A stretch of 64,000 nt of DNA from Anniella stebbinsi (Eukaryota; Chordata; Lepidosauria; Squamata; Anniellidae): NCBI GenBank assembly GCA_029215795.1, contig JARDYH010000003.1, forward strand, positions 30,877,001-30,941,000, given 5' to 3'. This document shows positions 51,582-63,391 of this stretch, one piece after another. The notes under the pieces are model-generated. The model saw only the letters and a program-made list of their open reading frames with translations. It did not search any database and had not been told where the DNA came from. Positions within the stretch are counted from its first letter, which is position 1. Every line of letters begins with the position of its first letter. The position numbers and the translations under genes are program-made.

Positions 51582-53006
51582 TAGGGATGTGCACGGTCCA
51601 AAAAATCCGATCAGAATTGGGATCGGAACTGGACCTGAGGGCTCAGATGGGATCGTATCAGATCGGAGGCCTCTCCAGTTCAGTTCGGACCTGATTTCAA
51701 TCTGAAAATCGGACATCCGATTTTCGGATCGGACGCCATTTCCCCTCCCCCCCATAGATTTGCATTGGGGGAAAGAAAGCTTTCCCCCAATGCAAGTCTA
51801 TGGGGGAAAAATGGCAGTGCGTGTGTGAGGGGGGCCTAACTCCTCCCTCCCTGTCCCTCCCCCCCCACTCGCACTGCTTACCTGCCAGGGCCGTTGGCTT
51901 CTGTTCGCTGGTGCCCACGGGCGCCAGCGGATGTAAGCCAACGGCCCCAGACGGTAAGCCCCCTCCCCTCCTCGCGCACCTTACTTTGCCGGGGACGTCC
52001 GCTTCCCTCCACTCCTGGATGCTACTGCGAACAGGCTTCGTGACCTGCCCCTAAGTAGCGTGCCAGACATTACCTGGTGTGCTACTTAGGGGCAGGCTGC
52101 AAAGCCTGCTTCGCAGTAGCGTCCAGGAGTGGAGAGAAGCAGACGTCCCCAGCAAGGTAAATGGGCCCCCTCCCCCTCCCCCCTGCTGGGGTGGCCGCTT
52201 CCCTCCGGTGGCACCACTGGAGGGAAGCGGCCGCCCTGGCAGGTAAGCCCCCTCCTCCCCTTGCGCACCTGACCGGGCGGGGCTGTCTGCTTCCATCCAT
52301 AGGTACCCACTGGCACCCACGGATGGAAGCGGATGGCCCAACCAGATAAGCCCCCCCTCGTTCTCCTTACCTGGCGGGGTTGTCCTCCTCCTTGTGCTGC
52401 CAGGTGAACTACTGTGAAACAGGCCTCGTGGCCTGGTTTTGCAGTAGAGTGCCAGGTGCGTCACCTGGCGCTCTACTGAAAAACTAGGCCACGAGGTCTG
52501 TTTTGCAGTAGTTCACTTGGCAGCGGAAGGAGGAGGACGCCCCGCCAGGTAAGCCCACCCCGCGATCCTTACCTGGCGGGGCTGTCCACTTCCATCGGTG
52601 GGTGCCCACTGGCACCTGCCAATGGAAGCAGAAAGCCCCGCCAAGTAAGCCCACCCCGCGATCCTTACCTGGCGGGGCTGTCTGCTTCCATTGGTGGGCG
52701 CCTGCTGGCACCCGCCAATAGAAGTGGAAAGCCCCGCCAAGTAAGCCCACCCCACGATCCTTACCTGGCGGTGCTGTCTGCTTCCATCGGTGGGCGCCCG
52801 CTGGCGCCTGCCAATGGAAGCAGCGGCAGGCACCAGCGGGCGCCCGCTGATCCTCCGATCTTTTCCGAACCAGATCGGGTCCTTCCAGACCGGTTCGGGA
52901 AAGATCGGACGATCCAAAGGGGTGATTGGAAATTGGATAATTGTATCCGATTTCCTCTGGATTGGGTCCAGATCATGGATCGTACCCAATCCAGTGCACA
53001 CCCCTA
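51582..53006. mobile_element. Element F: 1.43-kb hAT-like MITE with hairpin cassettes
   Basis: TAGGGATGTGCACGGTCC ... CAGTGCACACCCCTA with exact TSD GTTGCTTC (51574-51581 and 53007-53014). After the GATC-rich left end comes 'cggatcggacgccattt' as in A, B and E, then a hairpin 'tgcattgggggaaagaaagc' / 'gctttcccccaatgcaag' at about 51750-51803. Two compound palindromes follow (51981-52160, centre near 52070; 52384-52538, centre near 52460), then three 96-bp hairpin cassettes whose CTTACCTG edges are at 52568, 52664 and 52760. Seven CAGGTAAG/CTTACCTG octamers occur. A 213-codon minus frame crosses the cassettes because 96 bp is 32 codons; it is not a gene. Confidence 0.95.
52384..52538. repeat. 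Compound palindrome in element F, predicted multi-armed junction
   Basis: The outer stem 'gaactactgtgaaacaggcc' pairs with 'ggtctgttttgcagtagttc' (with mismatches). Inner hairpins are 'caggcctcgtggcctg' and 'aggccacgaggtct'. The central hairpin is 'gccaggtg'/'cacctggc'. This is the same plan as in element E at 40327-40475. Confidence 0.8.
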
Positions 53007-53014
53007 GTTGCTTC

Positions 53015-53279
53015 AGTAAACTGATTGTTGATGTCTGTGTTGATGTCTGTGTGCAAAAGATTAAACATCCATTACATTCAGAAAGGCTTCCATGCATGCT
53101 CATGTTCCAGACATGGCTGGTGAGTGAAAAGAGTATGAAGTCTGGGGTGGCCAAATATTCTTCATTTCAGAAACATCCAGTTCGTTCTGAAATACATTCT
53201 CAATTGAGTTAATAATGCATGATTTATTTGAAGTAAAACTACATAATCAGTCCAGTAGATGCCCAGCAAGCCCCAGGCT
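53015..53279. other. No gene seen
   Basis: Short tandem pair 'gatgtctgtgt' at about 53030-53052; otherwise unassigned. Confidence 0.35.
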
Positions 53280-53289
53280 GCAATAAAAA

Positions 53290-53525
53290 GGGACAATAAA
53301 GGAGGATCAATGGCTTCTAGTCCTGATGGCAATATGGTGCTTCCAGTATCAGAGGCAGCATGCCTATGTACATCAGTTGCTGGAAAACAGGACCGGAGTG
53401 TGCTATTGCATTCTTGTTCTGCTTGAGGGCTTCCCATAGGCAGCTGGTTGGCCACTGTGTAAACAGAATGCTAGACTAGATGGACCCTTGGTCTGGTCCA
53501 GCATGGCTCTTCTTATGTCCTTATG
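53290..53525 (-). mobile_element. Dispersed repeat 'ATAAGAAGAGCCATGCTGGA' family, antisense
   Basis: 'atcaatggcttctagtcctg', 'ttccagtatcagaggcagca', 'ctagatggacccttggtctg' and 'gcatggctcttcttatgtcc'. Same family as 21260-21515. Confidence 0.8.
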
Positions 53526-54449
53526 GGAACAGGTACATGTAGCATCCAGTTAAATTGGTGAATGGGAGCACACATGAGTCCGCTCACTCTGACCCTCTCC
53601 GATTGTTCAATTCAAAGGAGGCTCCTAGTGCAAGAATGCTGGGGCCACCATTCTTTGCTTCCTCCTTCCCATGGCAATGTGAAACACCTCTTCCCCAAAC
53701 CTCTGGAACAGGGAAAGGGAGCAATATAATGGGAGTTCCTTCAGGTCCACAAGTCGCTTCCAAGAAAACCACTGAGCATTTGATGACATATTCCCAGCCA
53801 GTGTGATCACTGCTGCATGGATATCGGGCACATATATGCATGTTAAATCAACACGCAGTTAGTATGCATTATGTGCTTACTATGGAGTGACTGCACATTT
53901 CCCCATCACCCTTGTGTTAGATCCCCTTGTGGTTTAATGGCCCTCATCAACTTGGAGTCCCCATTTGTCATTCCTCCCATTACATGCATATATTATGCTA
54001 CTGCAAAATGTAATGTGCATACATTATGAATAAGTTCGTGATCGGGATGGAGAGGATGGAGATCAATATGGGCACAGAAAAGACAACACTGCTTCAGTTG
54101 GAGTTAAACCTTCACAATTGTTGGAGTTCCCTTTAACATGCATACCGACATTCCTGCAGATATCCAGATGCCATTCTCCTCTTGTCGGCAAAATATCGCC
54201 AACATGTTTAGTGGATGGACTCAATTGAGTTTTACACAGATGAATAGCACCCGTTCAATGAGTCAGTCAATTTGCTGTCACCTCGCTGTATAATGGTTTC
54301 TTTCAGACTGTCCACATCTTTCTGTATCATCTTTCCTTGACTGTCACCACATTGTGAGTCAACTTCAGAAATAATAATGCAGGAATCTGGATCCACAGCT
54401 ACAACTAGTGCTGTCCACTAATGAGAACTGAGGAAATTATTCCATTTAT
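53526..54449. other. No gene seen
   Basis: Unassigned. Several 'atgcatat' and 'tatgcat' words occur near 53840-54030, perhaps old MITE sequence. Confidence 0.3.
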
Positions 54450-54640
54450 TATGAGAACATGAAAAGCCAGGCTGGATCAGACCAAGGATCCATCTAGTTA
54501 AGCAGTCTGTTCACACAGTAGCCAACCAGCTGACAATTGGGAACCCACAAGCAGGATATGGTGCAACAGCACCCTCCCACCCATGTTCCCCTGCAACTGT
54601 TTTATATAGGCATACTGCTTCTGTTGAACCTGCAATTGAA
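54450..54640 (+). mobile_element. Dispersed repeat 'CATGAAAAGCCAGGCTGGAT' family
   Basis: 'aaaagccaggctggatcaga', 'ccaaggatccatctagttaa', 'ggtgcaacagcaccctccca' and 'tatataggcatactgcttct'. Sense copy of the family at 42872-43100. Confidence 0.8.
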
Positions 54641-54944
54641 GAAATGGATTAATGATTGTACTCTTCTGGAGGGAAGGGGGTTCTGCTAGTTCACCTAGCA
54701 GGAGCGCATATCCTCCTTAGTCCTATGGTGGCTGCAGGACAAGAGGAAATGGTTTCATCTCATCCCTCCGTCCCCCTCAATCCTGGTCCTTCATCCTGTG
54801 GTTGGCCATTGCATCAACAACCAGAGGGCGTCTTCCATTGTCTTCTCTGACTTCTCCCACCTGACCATTTAACAATGTGCAACAAGTAGGAATGGTCTAA
54901 ACAGCCCACACCTGGTCCTTTCCAGTTTCCCAAGGATTCAGTCA
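54641..54944. other. No gene seen
   Basis: Unassigned sequence. Confidence 0.3.
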
Positions 54945-55250
54945 TTTATTTATTTATTTATTATTTATTTATTGCATTTTTATACCGCCCTATAGCCAAA
55001 GCTCTCTGGGCAATTCACAAAAATTAAAACCATGAAATCATTTTAAGAAATATAAAACAACCACAATCTAAAAACACAAAATAACATACACTATAAAAAC
55101 ACAACCAGGATAAAACCAAGCAGCAGAGATTAATACAGATTAAAATAAAAATTTAAAACAGGAAGGGTTAAAATCGAGTTAATTTCGCTGTTAAAATGCT
55201 GGGAGAATAAAAAGGTCTTCACCTGGTGATGAAAGGAGTGCAAAGTAGGC
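54945..55250 (-). mobile_element. LINE 3' end, L2-like
   Basis: '(atttatt)n', 'tttataccgccctatagcc', 'aaagctctctgggcaattca', A-rich, then 'aaaaaggtcttcacctggtg'. Antisense 3' end without coding sequence. Confidence 0.75.
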
Positions 55251-56069
55251 GCCTGTTCCATCCTATTTCCACACTGGTCCTATAACTGCAGGGATATTTT
55301 TGCATTTATTTTCATGTGCAATGTTCTCTAACACAGGAGAAGGCACATGTGGAATTTTGAGGGAGTGCTATGGGTGGAGAGGGCCTTTTCCATTCACAAA
55401 ATAACTGCTATGGTAACTAAGTCCAGTTACAAAACAACGAGGCAAACTGGTGAGGCTAAGCAAAAAGTTACTTGCCCAAGATCAAGGAGGTCAAATGAAA
55501 ATGAAGATGGAACAAAATTCTTCCCATCCTTAGCGATCAGCCATTTATGCGCAGTGGGGTTTGGGGTTCCCTTGAGGGATCCCCTTTCATAACCATCCTG
55601 CTAGGGCCCAACTGACTACTCACTGCAGGAGTCTTTTGCATCTGCACAATGGGTACGGTATCTCTGGAGGTGTTAGAGTCCATGTACAGGGCTCCTGGCT
55701 GATGATGGATATTGTTCTATATGTCTTCCATGAACTTCCGACTGAGAATTTCAGATAAATTTATGTGTGATATAAATCACAACCCCAGCCTTTTCAGTCC
55801 ACATTCCAATCTAGTTTCTGTTGACGTTGCAACATGTAAAAATGAATTTAAGTGAATTTCATATATATTGCTGTACATACGTTACCTTTAATTTAAGCCC
55901 CCCCCCCCTCCACTTTTTTTTTTTGCATCTATTCTATTTTTTTCTAGGTATGGGCATATTTTTAGTGTCTGTTTTTGCACTGCTCTCTGTGCTGGACCAT
56001 TCACACATGCAAACTGTGATGGTATAGTTGTCAAATGATGAACACACATGTGTGAACCAGCCCTCAGAG
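55251..56069. other. No gene; C- and T-runs near 55899-55925
   Basis: No coding signal recognised. Confidence 0.35.
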
Positions 56070-56325
56070 GCCAGATCTACACCAAGCAGTATATAGCACT
56101 ATGAAAGTGGTATGAAAGCGCTATATGGAGGCAGGACCTACAATACTGTTTTACAGTGGTATCAAAGTGCACTGACAACTGTTGGGGCCCATGACACATT
56201 CAATATACCACTTTCATACCCCTATCATAGTGTAATATACTGCTTGGTGTAGATGTGTTATGGGCCCGAGAGTTGACAGTGCACTTCAATACTGCTACAA
56301 AGCACTAGTGTAGATCTTGCCAGAG
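56070..56325. mobile_element. Fold-back MITE 'AGATCTACACCAAGCAGTAT'
   Basis: The left end 'gccagatctacaccaagcag' with 'tatatagcac' is mirrored by 'actgcttggtgtagatgtg' near 56240. A second inverted copy of the same words runs to 56325 ('gtgtagatcttgccagag'). Related fragments: 598-646, 37745-37915 and possibly 30085-30105. Confidence 0.7.
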
Positions 56326-57954
56326 TTATACCAATGCATAAGATGTAAAAAGATGTAAAAACTGTATTTGGATATCTCGCACCTTTTGACCAGATACCTC
56401 CAAAAGTGGGTGAGGATGGAGGTTCCATAGAATAGATCACTATTTTTTAATATTTTGCACCTGTGTTTGTATAATTTCTAACCACTTCAAGAATACCAAG
56501 TCTGTCTTTCTGGTTTTCCCCATTGCTTTCAAAGTCAGTGTTTTCGTACCAGACGATATCTCATTTTTGAGTGGTACTTAATAAAATGGCACTCTTGGCA
56601 TTTGCCTTGCACACAGAATTCCTAGAAGTGGCATTCGATTCAACAGCAGCATACAGAAAAGTAGTTTTATAAGCTGTTCTGTAGGGCCCTCCTTTCAAGA
56701 CAGCTTAGCAGTGAGACAATGAAGATGCTGCTCAGACAAACAGTGCTGCCGTGTTTATCCAAAATACATCTTGGGAAAAATGTGTTTCTTTTTTAAATAC
56801 AATCTTGTTACAGAATAATAATTTGGAAAAATGAATTTGAAAATGTTTTTTTCTCTTGGGAAATTGCACAGCCTTTTATTTCCATGGTATTCGAACACTG
56901 AAAATCTGAGTCATGATGGGGCATGGAAAAAAATAGTCAGACCAGAGGAACTGTCGCTGTGGAGGGACTCTAAAAGTTCTGTTGCTTGAATATAATTCCC
57001 CCATCTGTGTGCCACTCTTCCAAATTGCTTGTAGAACATGAAACATGGTAATCAGAACTTCACATATACCAATAGTGAAATCCAAGTATGGGTACTTCTA
57101 TAGCCAAAATAGCAACACCCATGCACAAGAAGGAGGTTTGAATAGGCTTGGGGGAAAACTGAAAGTTTACAGCCATACGAGGGGGGAAAATTAGACAAAC
57201 AAACAAACAACCCTGAAGGGGGAAATCCAAGACATCCCAATGTGATTGACCATGTTCAATAGCCACAGAATGCTGAATTACTGTTGTGAGTGGGGTAGGG
57301 GCAGAAGCCAGGGTATGTGATGGAATGGTGTGTGCCACTCATTGGACCCCCGACCAGCCACCTGACTCTGCTCGCCATGTGCAATAAACTACTCAGTGGT
57401 CCACAGGCACCTGGCAAGCAGCACCCAGCTTCCTGTTCCCTTGCCAAGCCACCATTTTGCATAAATGGGTCTCTTTACAGCTGCCCTTTGAGCAAAATGG
57501 CATTTTGTGACTCAGCAGACTAGTAGGGACCACCACACTTGTCGAGAATAGTGCTCAGGACCAGTTATTTAATTTAGAGCTGTGCTGAAAATTTCTTTCA
57601 CATTTATTTTTTACCATTCTGATTCAATTTGATGGGAAAGAAATTGTTTCCAAAATGAAAGTCAAAGGAGAAAAATTCTGGAGAAATTCTCATGGGTTTG
57701 GTTTCAGATTCTTGTGTTTACCTTACTTGTGGGAGAACAGGGGGCCTGAGAGACTGCAGAGCAATGGAGAGCTGTGTAATAGAAAGAAATCACATATATA
57801 CTAGTATCCAACATGTCTTGACCACCTCACAGTCATTAAATAAGCTCAAAAACCACCATTACCACTAACAACAACAACGACAACAACAACAACAACAACA
57901 ATGATTCAATATAAATTATAAAATGCCCTGAGATTGAGTCAGAAAAAATGGAAG
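56326..57954. other. No gene; (AAC)n at 57868-57900
   Basis: Mostly unassigned. 'tagagctgtgctgaaaattt' at 57577 resembles the left end of the element at 58550-59046. Confidence 0.35.
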
Positions 57955-58355
57955 CCTGGGTGAAGAAAACTTTCAGGGAAACTTTCAGGAGGTCAGGAAC
58001 GCAAGATATATGCTATGGTGGGACATGGGAGAGGGCTTTCTCTGTTGTGGCACCCTGGCTGTGGAATGTCCTCCCCCTGGAGGCCTGACTGGCACCTGCA
58101 CTGGCTTCATTTCAGTGCCAGGTTAAGACATGGCTTTTTAACAAAGCCTTTGATGGCTAAATCCACCACTTTGCTACTGTCTTAATTGGATTTTACTGTT
58201 TTAAAATTTCGTATTGGTTTTAACATATTAATGGTTTAATTTGTTTTAGAATTGTATATGTATTGTTCTATTTTATCTGTACACTGCCCTGAGATCCTTG
58301 TGATATAGGGTGGGATGTAAATGTTTTAATAAATAAATATATTTTTTAATAAATT
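57955..58355 (+). mobile_element. L2-like LINE 3' end, sense
   Basis: Decodes to APWLWNVLPLEA (stop) and ASFQCQVKTWLFNKAF, matching the C-terminal 'LWNSLP..F...LKTHLF' region of L2/CR1-type LINE proteins. Then comes a 3' UTR with 'ctgtacactgccctgagatc' and 'gggtgggatgtaaatg', and an 'aataaataaata' tail. One in-frame stop shows it is dead. Confidence 0.8.
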
Positions 58356-58549
58356 TGGCATAGTACTACCTCCACCTTTTCCCTCAAGCTGGAGGCAAAA
58401 GCGCCCCCTTCACACCTGCTACAGGCCTTGCAGAAAAGGAGCAGTATTATCAGCAGCTGCATTACAGACAAGATCTATCAAGAGTAATCTCTCAGAAACT
58501 TAACATTTGGAAGATCATGGGAAAGTCCAAAAGCTTGAAAAATGAGAAG
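58356..58549. other. No gene seen
   Basis: Unassigned. Confidence 0.3.
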
Positions 58550-59046
58550 TAGAGCTGGGGCAATTCCCCCCCCCCCCGAAGACATTTTTCTCAGAAAATT
58601 CCTGAAAGAAATCTTTTCTTTCCTTCCTATAAATAAAAGGCCAATTTGCAGTATTTTTTCTACAATTTTTCATCACCATTTTTTTGGTGGGGTTTGCTTC
58701 CTCATCCACACACAATGTCCCAGAATAATACTAGATGTTTGGAGAAAACAAAATGGGGGCCGGGCTGTTAACGCAGTTGATGCTCTTGTCATTTGCAGTG
58801 GCAGTACAACACCCCCCCCACACACACCCAAAACAAACAAACAAACAGACAGACAGACAAACAACCCCTTAGAAAAAGAAAGAAGGAAGCTCTGCTGCAA
58901 CCCTTGTCAATGGTGAGCGTCCTACCTGTGAGGAATTGTTGGAGAATTTCTCCTCCTACTGGAGAGATTCAGGAAAATTGTCCCTCTAATTTCTCTGCCC
59001 ACAAACAGGGTGGAGAATTGCAAGAGGCCATTTGCACACAGCTCTA
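58550..59046. mobile_element. Probable hAT-like element 'TAGAGCTGKG'
   Basis: The left end is TAGAGCTGGGGCAATTCCC; the right end is 'catttgcacacagctcta'. Both inner ends contain 'gcaattc' / 'gaattgc'. The interior has a C-run, a (CAAA)n(CAGA)n tract at 58826-58862 and repeated 'attttctc' words. Flanking 8-mers do not match. Confidence 0.45.
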
Positions 59047-59897
59047 GATTAACTAACTGTTAATAAGCCAGAATTCAAAAGAAGATAAATAGTTCCTATT
59101 GAAGAGGAATGATCTATCCATCACAAGTGTGGGGATGACATTCATTTTAAACCAGAAGATGTCTTTAGAATACTACAAACAAGCTTCCATTCAGCTCTAG
59201 CCTACACATCTGCTTTCATCAAAATGTGATAGGTGACAACAAGCAAGAGCTATGCACATAAAAGAGGAAGGAAACTAAATAGGAAGGTTAGTAGCTCCTT
59301 ATGCTTGTGCCTGTGTGTATTCGTTCAGCATTATCTTATCTATGAGGCCCTCCTATGGTCGTGTAGCCATCAATCTGTGCTCTCCTACACAGAACACCTT
59401 TTTTGCATGGCTTCCCTGATTTGCCAGCTTTCATCAGTTTAGTGGAACGGCTTGAAGAGAGGACAAGGTATTTCACTTGCTCGAAACCAAAGAGGGTGCT
59501 GGGTTTGAAATGGAAATGTACTCAGTGATGGGTAGAGACCAAAGTCCTTTGCACTGTGCAGACTGTCATAGAAAGCAGATTTGCAGCCAAAATATGGGCC
59601 AGCAGGGAAAGTGGGTGGAAAATTCTCATTTGGCATTCAAGCAAAAAATGTTTGCTTTTTTGCCTCAGGATGCATCTTCTTCCAGGATGCAGAGGGCAGG
59701 GGAAATCCGTCCCTCTCCCTCACAGTCCCATGATGCAGTTTATAGTCGCCTTGGCTTACTTGATTTGAGTCATCTGGATAAATTGTGTCCTGCGGGGTAT
59801 CTGAGGTCTCTGCTAATGGCACACTGTGAACTGAATTGTATGAATTGAAACAGGGGGAGGAAGGGCTGTTATGTGAATATCCCTGCCTTGCAGCATG
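59047..59897. other. No gene seen
   Basis: Unassigned sequence without an exon-like frame. Confidence 0.3.
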
Positions 59898-60745
59898 TAT
59901 TATTTATTTATTTATTTTATTCCATTTATGTACTGCCCCATAGCCGAAGTTCTCTGGGTGGTTTACAAAAATTTAAAACATTGAACAATTAAAACACCGA
60001 TATACAAAATTTCAAAGCATAAAGCATAAAAACAAGTTAAAATTACAATATCCTTCTGGGTCAAAGCACAACAACAACACAACAACACAAAAACCCTCAT
60101 CATATGCTGTTAAATGCCTGGGAGAAGAGGAAAGTCTTGACCTGGCGCCGAAAAGATAACAATGTTGGCGCCAGGCGAGCCTCGTCGGGGAGATCATTCC
60201 ATAATTGGGGGGGCCACCACTGAAAAGGCCCTTTCCCTTGTTGCCACCCTCTGTGCCTCCCTTGGAGTAGGCAACCGGAGGAGGACCTTCGATGTGGATC
60301 ATAGTGTATGGGTAGGTTTGTGTTGGGAGAGGCGTTCCATCAGGTATTGTGGTCCCAAGCCGTGTAAGGTTAAAACCAGCACCTTGAATTGAGCTCGGAA
60401 ATGTATAGGCAACCAATGCAAGCGGGCCAGAGTAGGTCTTATATGCTCGAACCTTCTGGTTCCTGTTATCACTCTGGCTGCTGCATTTTGCACAAGCTGC
60501 AGTTCTGAACCGTCTTCAAAGGCAGCCCCACATAGAGTGCATTGCAGTAATCCAATTTAGAGATTACCAGAGCATAGACAACTGAAGCCAGGTTATCCCT
60601 GTCCAGATAGGAGCGTAGCTGGGCCACCAACCGAAGTTGGTAGAAGGCACTCTGTGCCACAGAGGCCACCTGAATGTCAAGTGACAGAGATGGTTCTAGG
60701 AGAACCCCCAAGCTACGAACCCGCTCCTTCATGTAGGTGGATTCG
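59898..60745 (-). mobile_element. L2-like LINE, 3' part of the reverse transcriptase gene and tail
   Basis: The minus strand decodes, with frame changes, to VRSLGVLLEPSLSLDIQVAS, FYQLRLVAQLRSYL, VYALVISKLDYCNALYVGLP, then NAAARVITGTRRFEHIRPTL and FKVLVLTLHGLGPQYL. These are conserved C-terminal words of L2/CR1-type LINE reverse transcriptases. The 3' UTR and an (AAAT)n tail lie at 59898-60150. It is 5'-truncated with frameshifts, so it is not active. Confidence 0.85.
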
Positions 60746-61204
60746 CCAGGTTTAAAAAAACAACAAAAAAACCCCCACTTCTAATTGCGTGACAGTCAGT
60801 ATATACTAGTGATGGATGAGGATTTCAGGTCAGTTGGGTTTTGATATGAATTGACCAAAATTTGCAAATTTCTCCATATTTGGACAAAGATTCTTGAATG
60901 TTGAGCAACTGAAGCAGAGAAATTCTTGATCCAGGCCCAGAGCTTTGAGTGCCTGTATTCAACCATGTTAGTGCTTAATTAGGTTCACCACCTCTAAAGG
61001 CTCCTCATCTTTAACAGCTACATGGCAGGCAGTCAAAAAGGGATGATGACATGAAGTAAAGAAGTAAATAAAATAATTTTAAATTGAAAAAAAACCCCAC
61101 GTTTTTTCTCCTTAGTGCATATCACTAGCCTCAGTGAATTCCAGAATATATTACAACAATTATAATTTTATGTCCTGCCTTCTTTTTCTCTTAATTCTTC
61201 CTTT
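60746..61204. other. No gene; possible MITE ends
   Basis: 'actagtgatggatgaggatt' (60807) and 'gtgcatatcactagcc' (to about 61131) are imperfect mirror ends of an element of about 320 bp. No matching TSD. Confidence 0.35.
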
Positions 61205-61252
61205 CTTTTATCATCACCATCATCATTATCATCATCATCATCATCATGTTTG
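61205..61252. repeat. (ATC)n microsatellite
   Basis: Imperfect trinucleotide run ending in about six perfect ATC units. Confidence 0.9.
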
Positions 61253-62906
61253 CTTGTTTGCATATTTAGGCATTTGTTGCAGTTGAATGAATGTATTCAA
61301 GTGAGTTGTCTGATTGGAGCTATCCAGGGTCCTGCAATTTCTGCATGATGCCACTTGACTAACAGTACAATCTTATTCTTATCTCCTCAGAAGCAAGCCC
61401 CTCAACTCAATTGGATTTTCTCCCAGGATTGTAGCCTAAGCCATCCTCAGGTGTTTGTCAGTCAGGACAGAACTACATCGCTCTTTACCTGCTAGGAAGA
61501 GGCCCCATGCAGTAGTGATCCCCCTTTCTCTGCTGGAATATGAGCAGTGATGTTATCCTGAGGAAGAGAGGAAGGTTGTACTGAGATTTCCTGATGTTAC
61601 CAGTGCTGCACCTGACAGGTGTGGAGGGCTCCCAAAATTATAAGCATTGCCCAGAAAACATGATCCCATCCCCAAACCTTGAACAACTGATCAAAGCTAA
61701 GAGCAGGACTCTGGGAGGTAAAACTGGATGATCCTGTAGTTGCAAGGAGGATATATCTGCCCATTGGGTTGTATCTGGTTGTGCCATTCTGCCAGCAGGA
61801 GGGAACTGCTGTGGAAAAGATTTTTCCTCCCTCTTGCAGTTCCTTGCACCCCTCCCCCAAATGCTCTGGAGGGTTGGGGGACCTACTGAACCAGATTTGG
61901 GGAGGGTTCAGGGGGAGGAGAGGACAGAGAAATCCCACTGCATGAGTGGACATCCTTAGAACTAATGAGCAGAAGTCATTAGAAGACTTCCACTCATGTG
62001 AAGGTTGGATCCAACCCATTCTTCTAGGAGCTGATGGGCAAAATACATATATATCTTTTTGAATGTAAAGGGTACCTTCCATTTTAATACTGAAAAAGAA
62101 CTGTGCCTCAAGTATCAAAGTTTCCTAGGTACTAAGGTATGCTGGAAGGGAGGGCTCGTGGCTCTTGTGACTCTGATATTATTGGCACCACAATCAAGTG
62201 CCTGAGAAAGAAGCCTGAACACCAACCAGATTATACTCTTCACAAAATAGCTGCTTGTGAGGGAAAACACTTCACCCATGCTCATGTACTCTTGTTTACC
62301 ACCTTAAATGTTTTAAATCCATGTCCTGGTAACGGAAACTAATTATGGGTCTTTGCTTTAACTCAGATTAATCCTCAGATGGAAACCTATCTCTTTAGTC
62401 AAATGTTCATGCTACAAAATTCAAATGTGGCTCACAATGTCAGTAGGGTGGCAACAAAAATAAGATGCCATTGAATCCCATTGATGGCTACAGTATCAGG
62501 CCGAGCAATGTTTGCCTGAAGGGGATGGATGCCTGCGGGGAAATAAAAACTGACATTTAGATTGGAGTCTTGTTAAATGAACACTTAACAATCAAGTTCT
62601 GTGTATTGTTTTACATGTTGTATCTACCCCCGGGGAGATGGATGGAGCCATCATTCCTTGTAATATACACTGAGCTTCAGAAAGTGGATTAGATGGAGTG
62701 CAGAACTGCACAGCTTCGTCTTCCTTCAAATTTTAATTCTCTTATTTAGTTTGCAGGATTGAAAACTATTTAAATCTTATCCAAAAATATTTAAGCTGTA
62801 GTTGTTTGATGAAGCATTTGAGGGCTTTGTACAAAAGATTTGCATGTGAATTCAATGGAAATAGAGCTTGCTTTTCGAAATGAAAAACAGAAGGGTAACA
62901 GTATTT

Positions 62907-62910
<4 letters not shown>
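61253..62910. other. No gene seen
   Basis: Includes one short dispersed motif at about 61400-61440. A 173-codon minus frame spans 61597-62118 but has no recognised domain. I do not call it a gene. Confidence 0.35.
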
Positions 62911-62969
<59 letters not shown>

Positions 62970-62971
62970 AC
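62911..62971. repeat. (CT)n(CA)n compound microsatellite
   Basis: About 16 CT units run directly into about 13 CA units. Confidence 0.95.
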
Positions 62972-63391
62972 ATTCATTTCAGAATGCAAAGCTTCCAAGT
63001 TGAGATTCGTTCATTTTTTTCTTCTCCAAAGGGTTGATTTATAAACTTCTAGAGGTGTACTGTTGGTTTGTCTGCAGTTCTCATTAAACTGGATTACATC
63101 TCAATCCCAAATGTAAAATGACTATTTTTAAAGAGGGAGGGGGGGTCAGTCTCTTTTTTAAGAGTTTTGCAGAGGTGGCACATCCGGTTTCAGTGGAGGG
63201 GGAATACAATTCTTAATGTACAGGCCTGCTGTTCAATACATTCAACAATATTCTAAGTGTATAGGCCTTCTTGTTAATATAGTCAATTGCAAAAGAAGAT
63301 GTGTATTTAAGAGATTGTTTTGTGGGTACTTTTTGGCAGCCATTTAATGAAAAATAAAAACTGGCTGTGTTCAGCTTAGCATCGCTAGAGC
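62972..63391. other. No gene seen
   Basis: Unassigned sequence. Confidence 0.3.

Noticed and set aside
52513..53154. A 213-codon minus-strand frame
   Set aside because: It runs across the three 96-bp hairpin cassettes of element F (96 bp = 32 codons, so the frame repeats) and continues past the element end. It has no recognised domain, and its apparent amino-acid repeats are explained by the DNA repeat.
61597..62118. A 173-codon minus-strand frame as a possible gene
   Set aside because: No recognised domain, no supported splice or promoter context, and ordinary intergenic composition.
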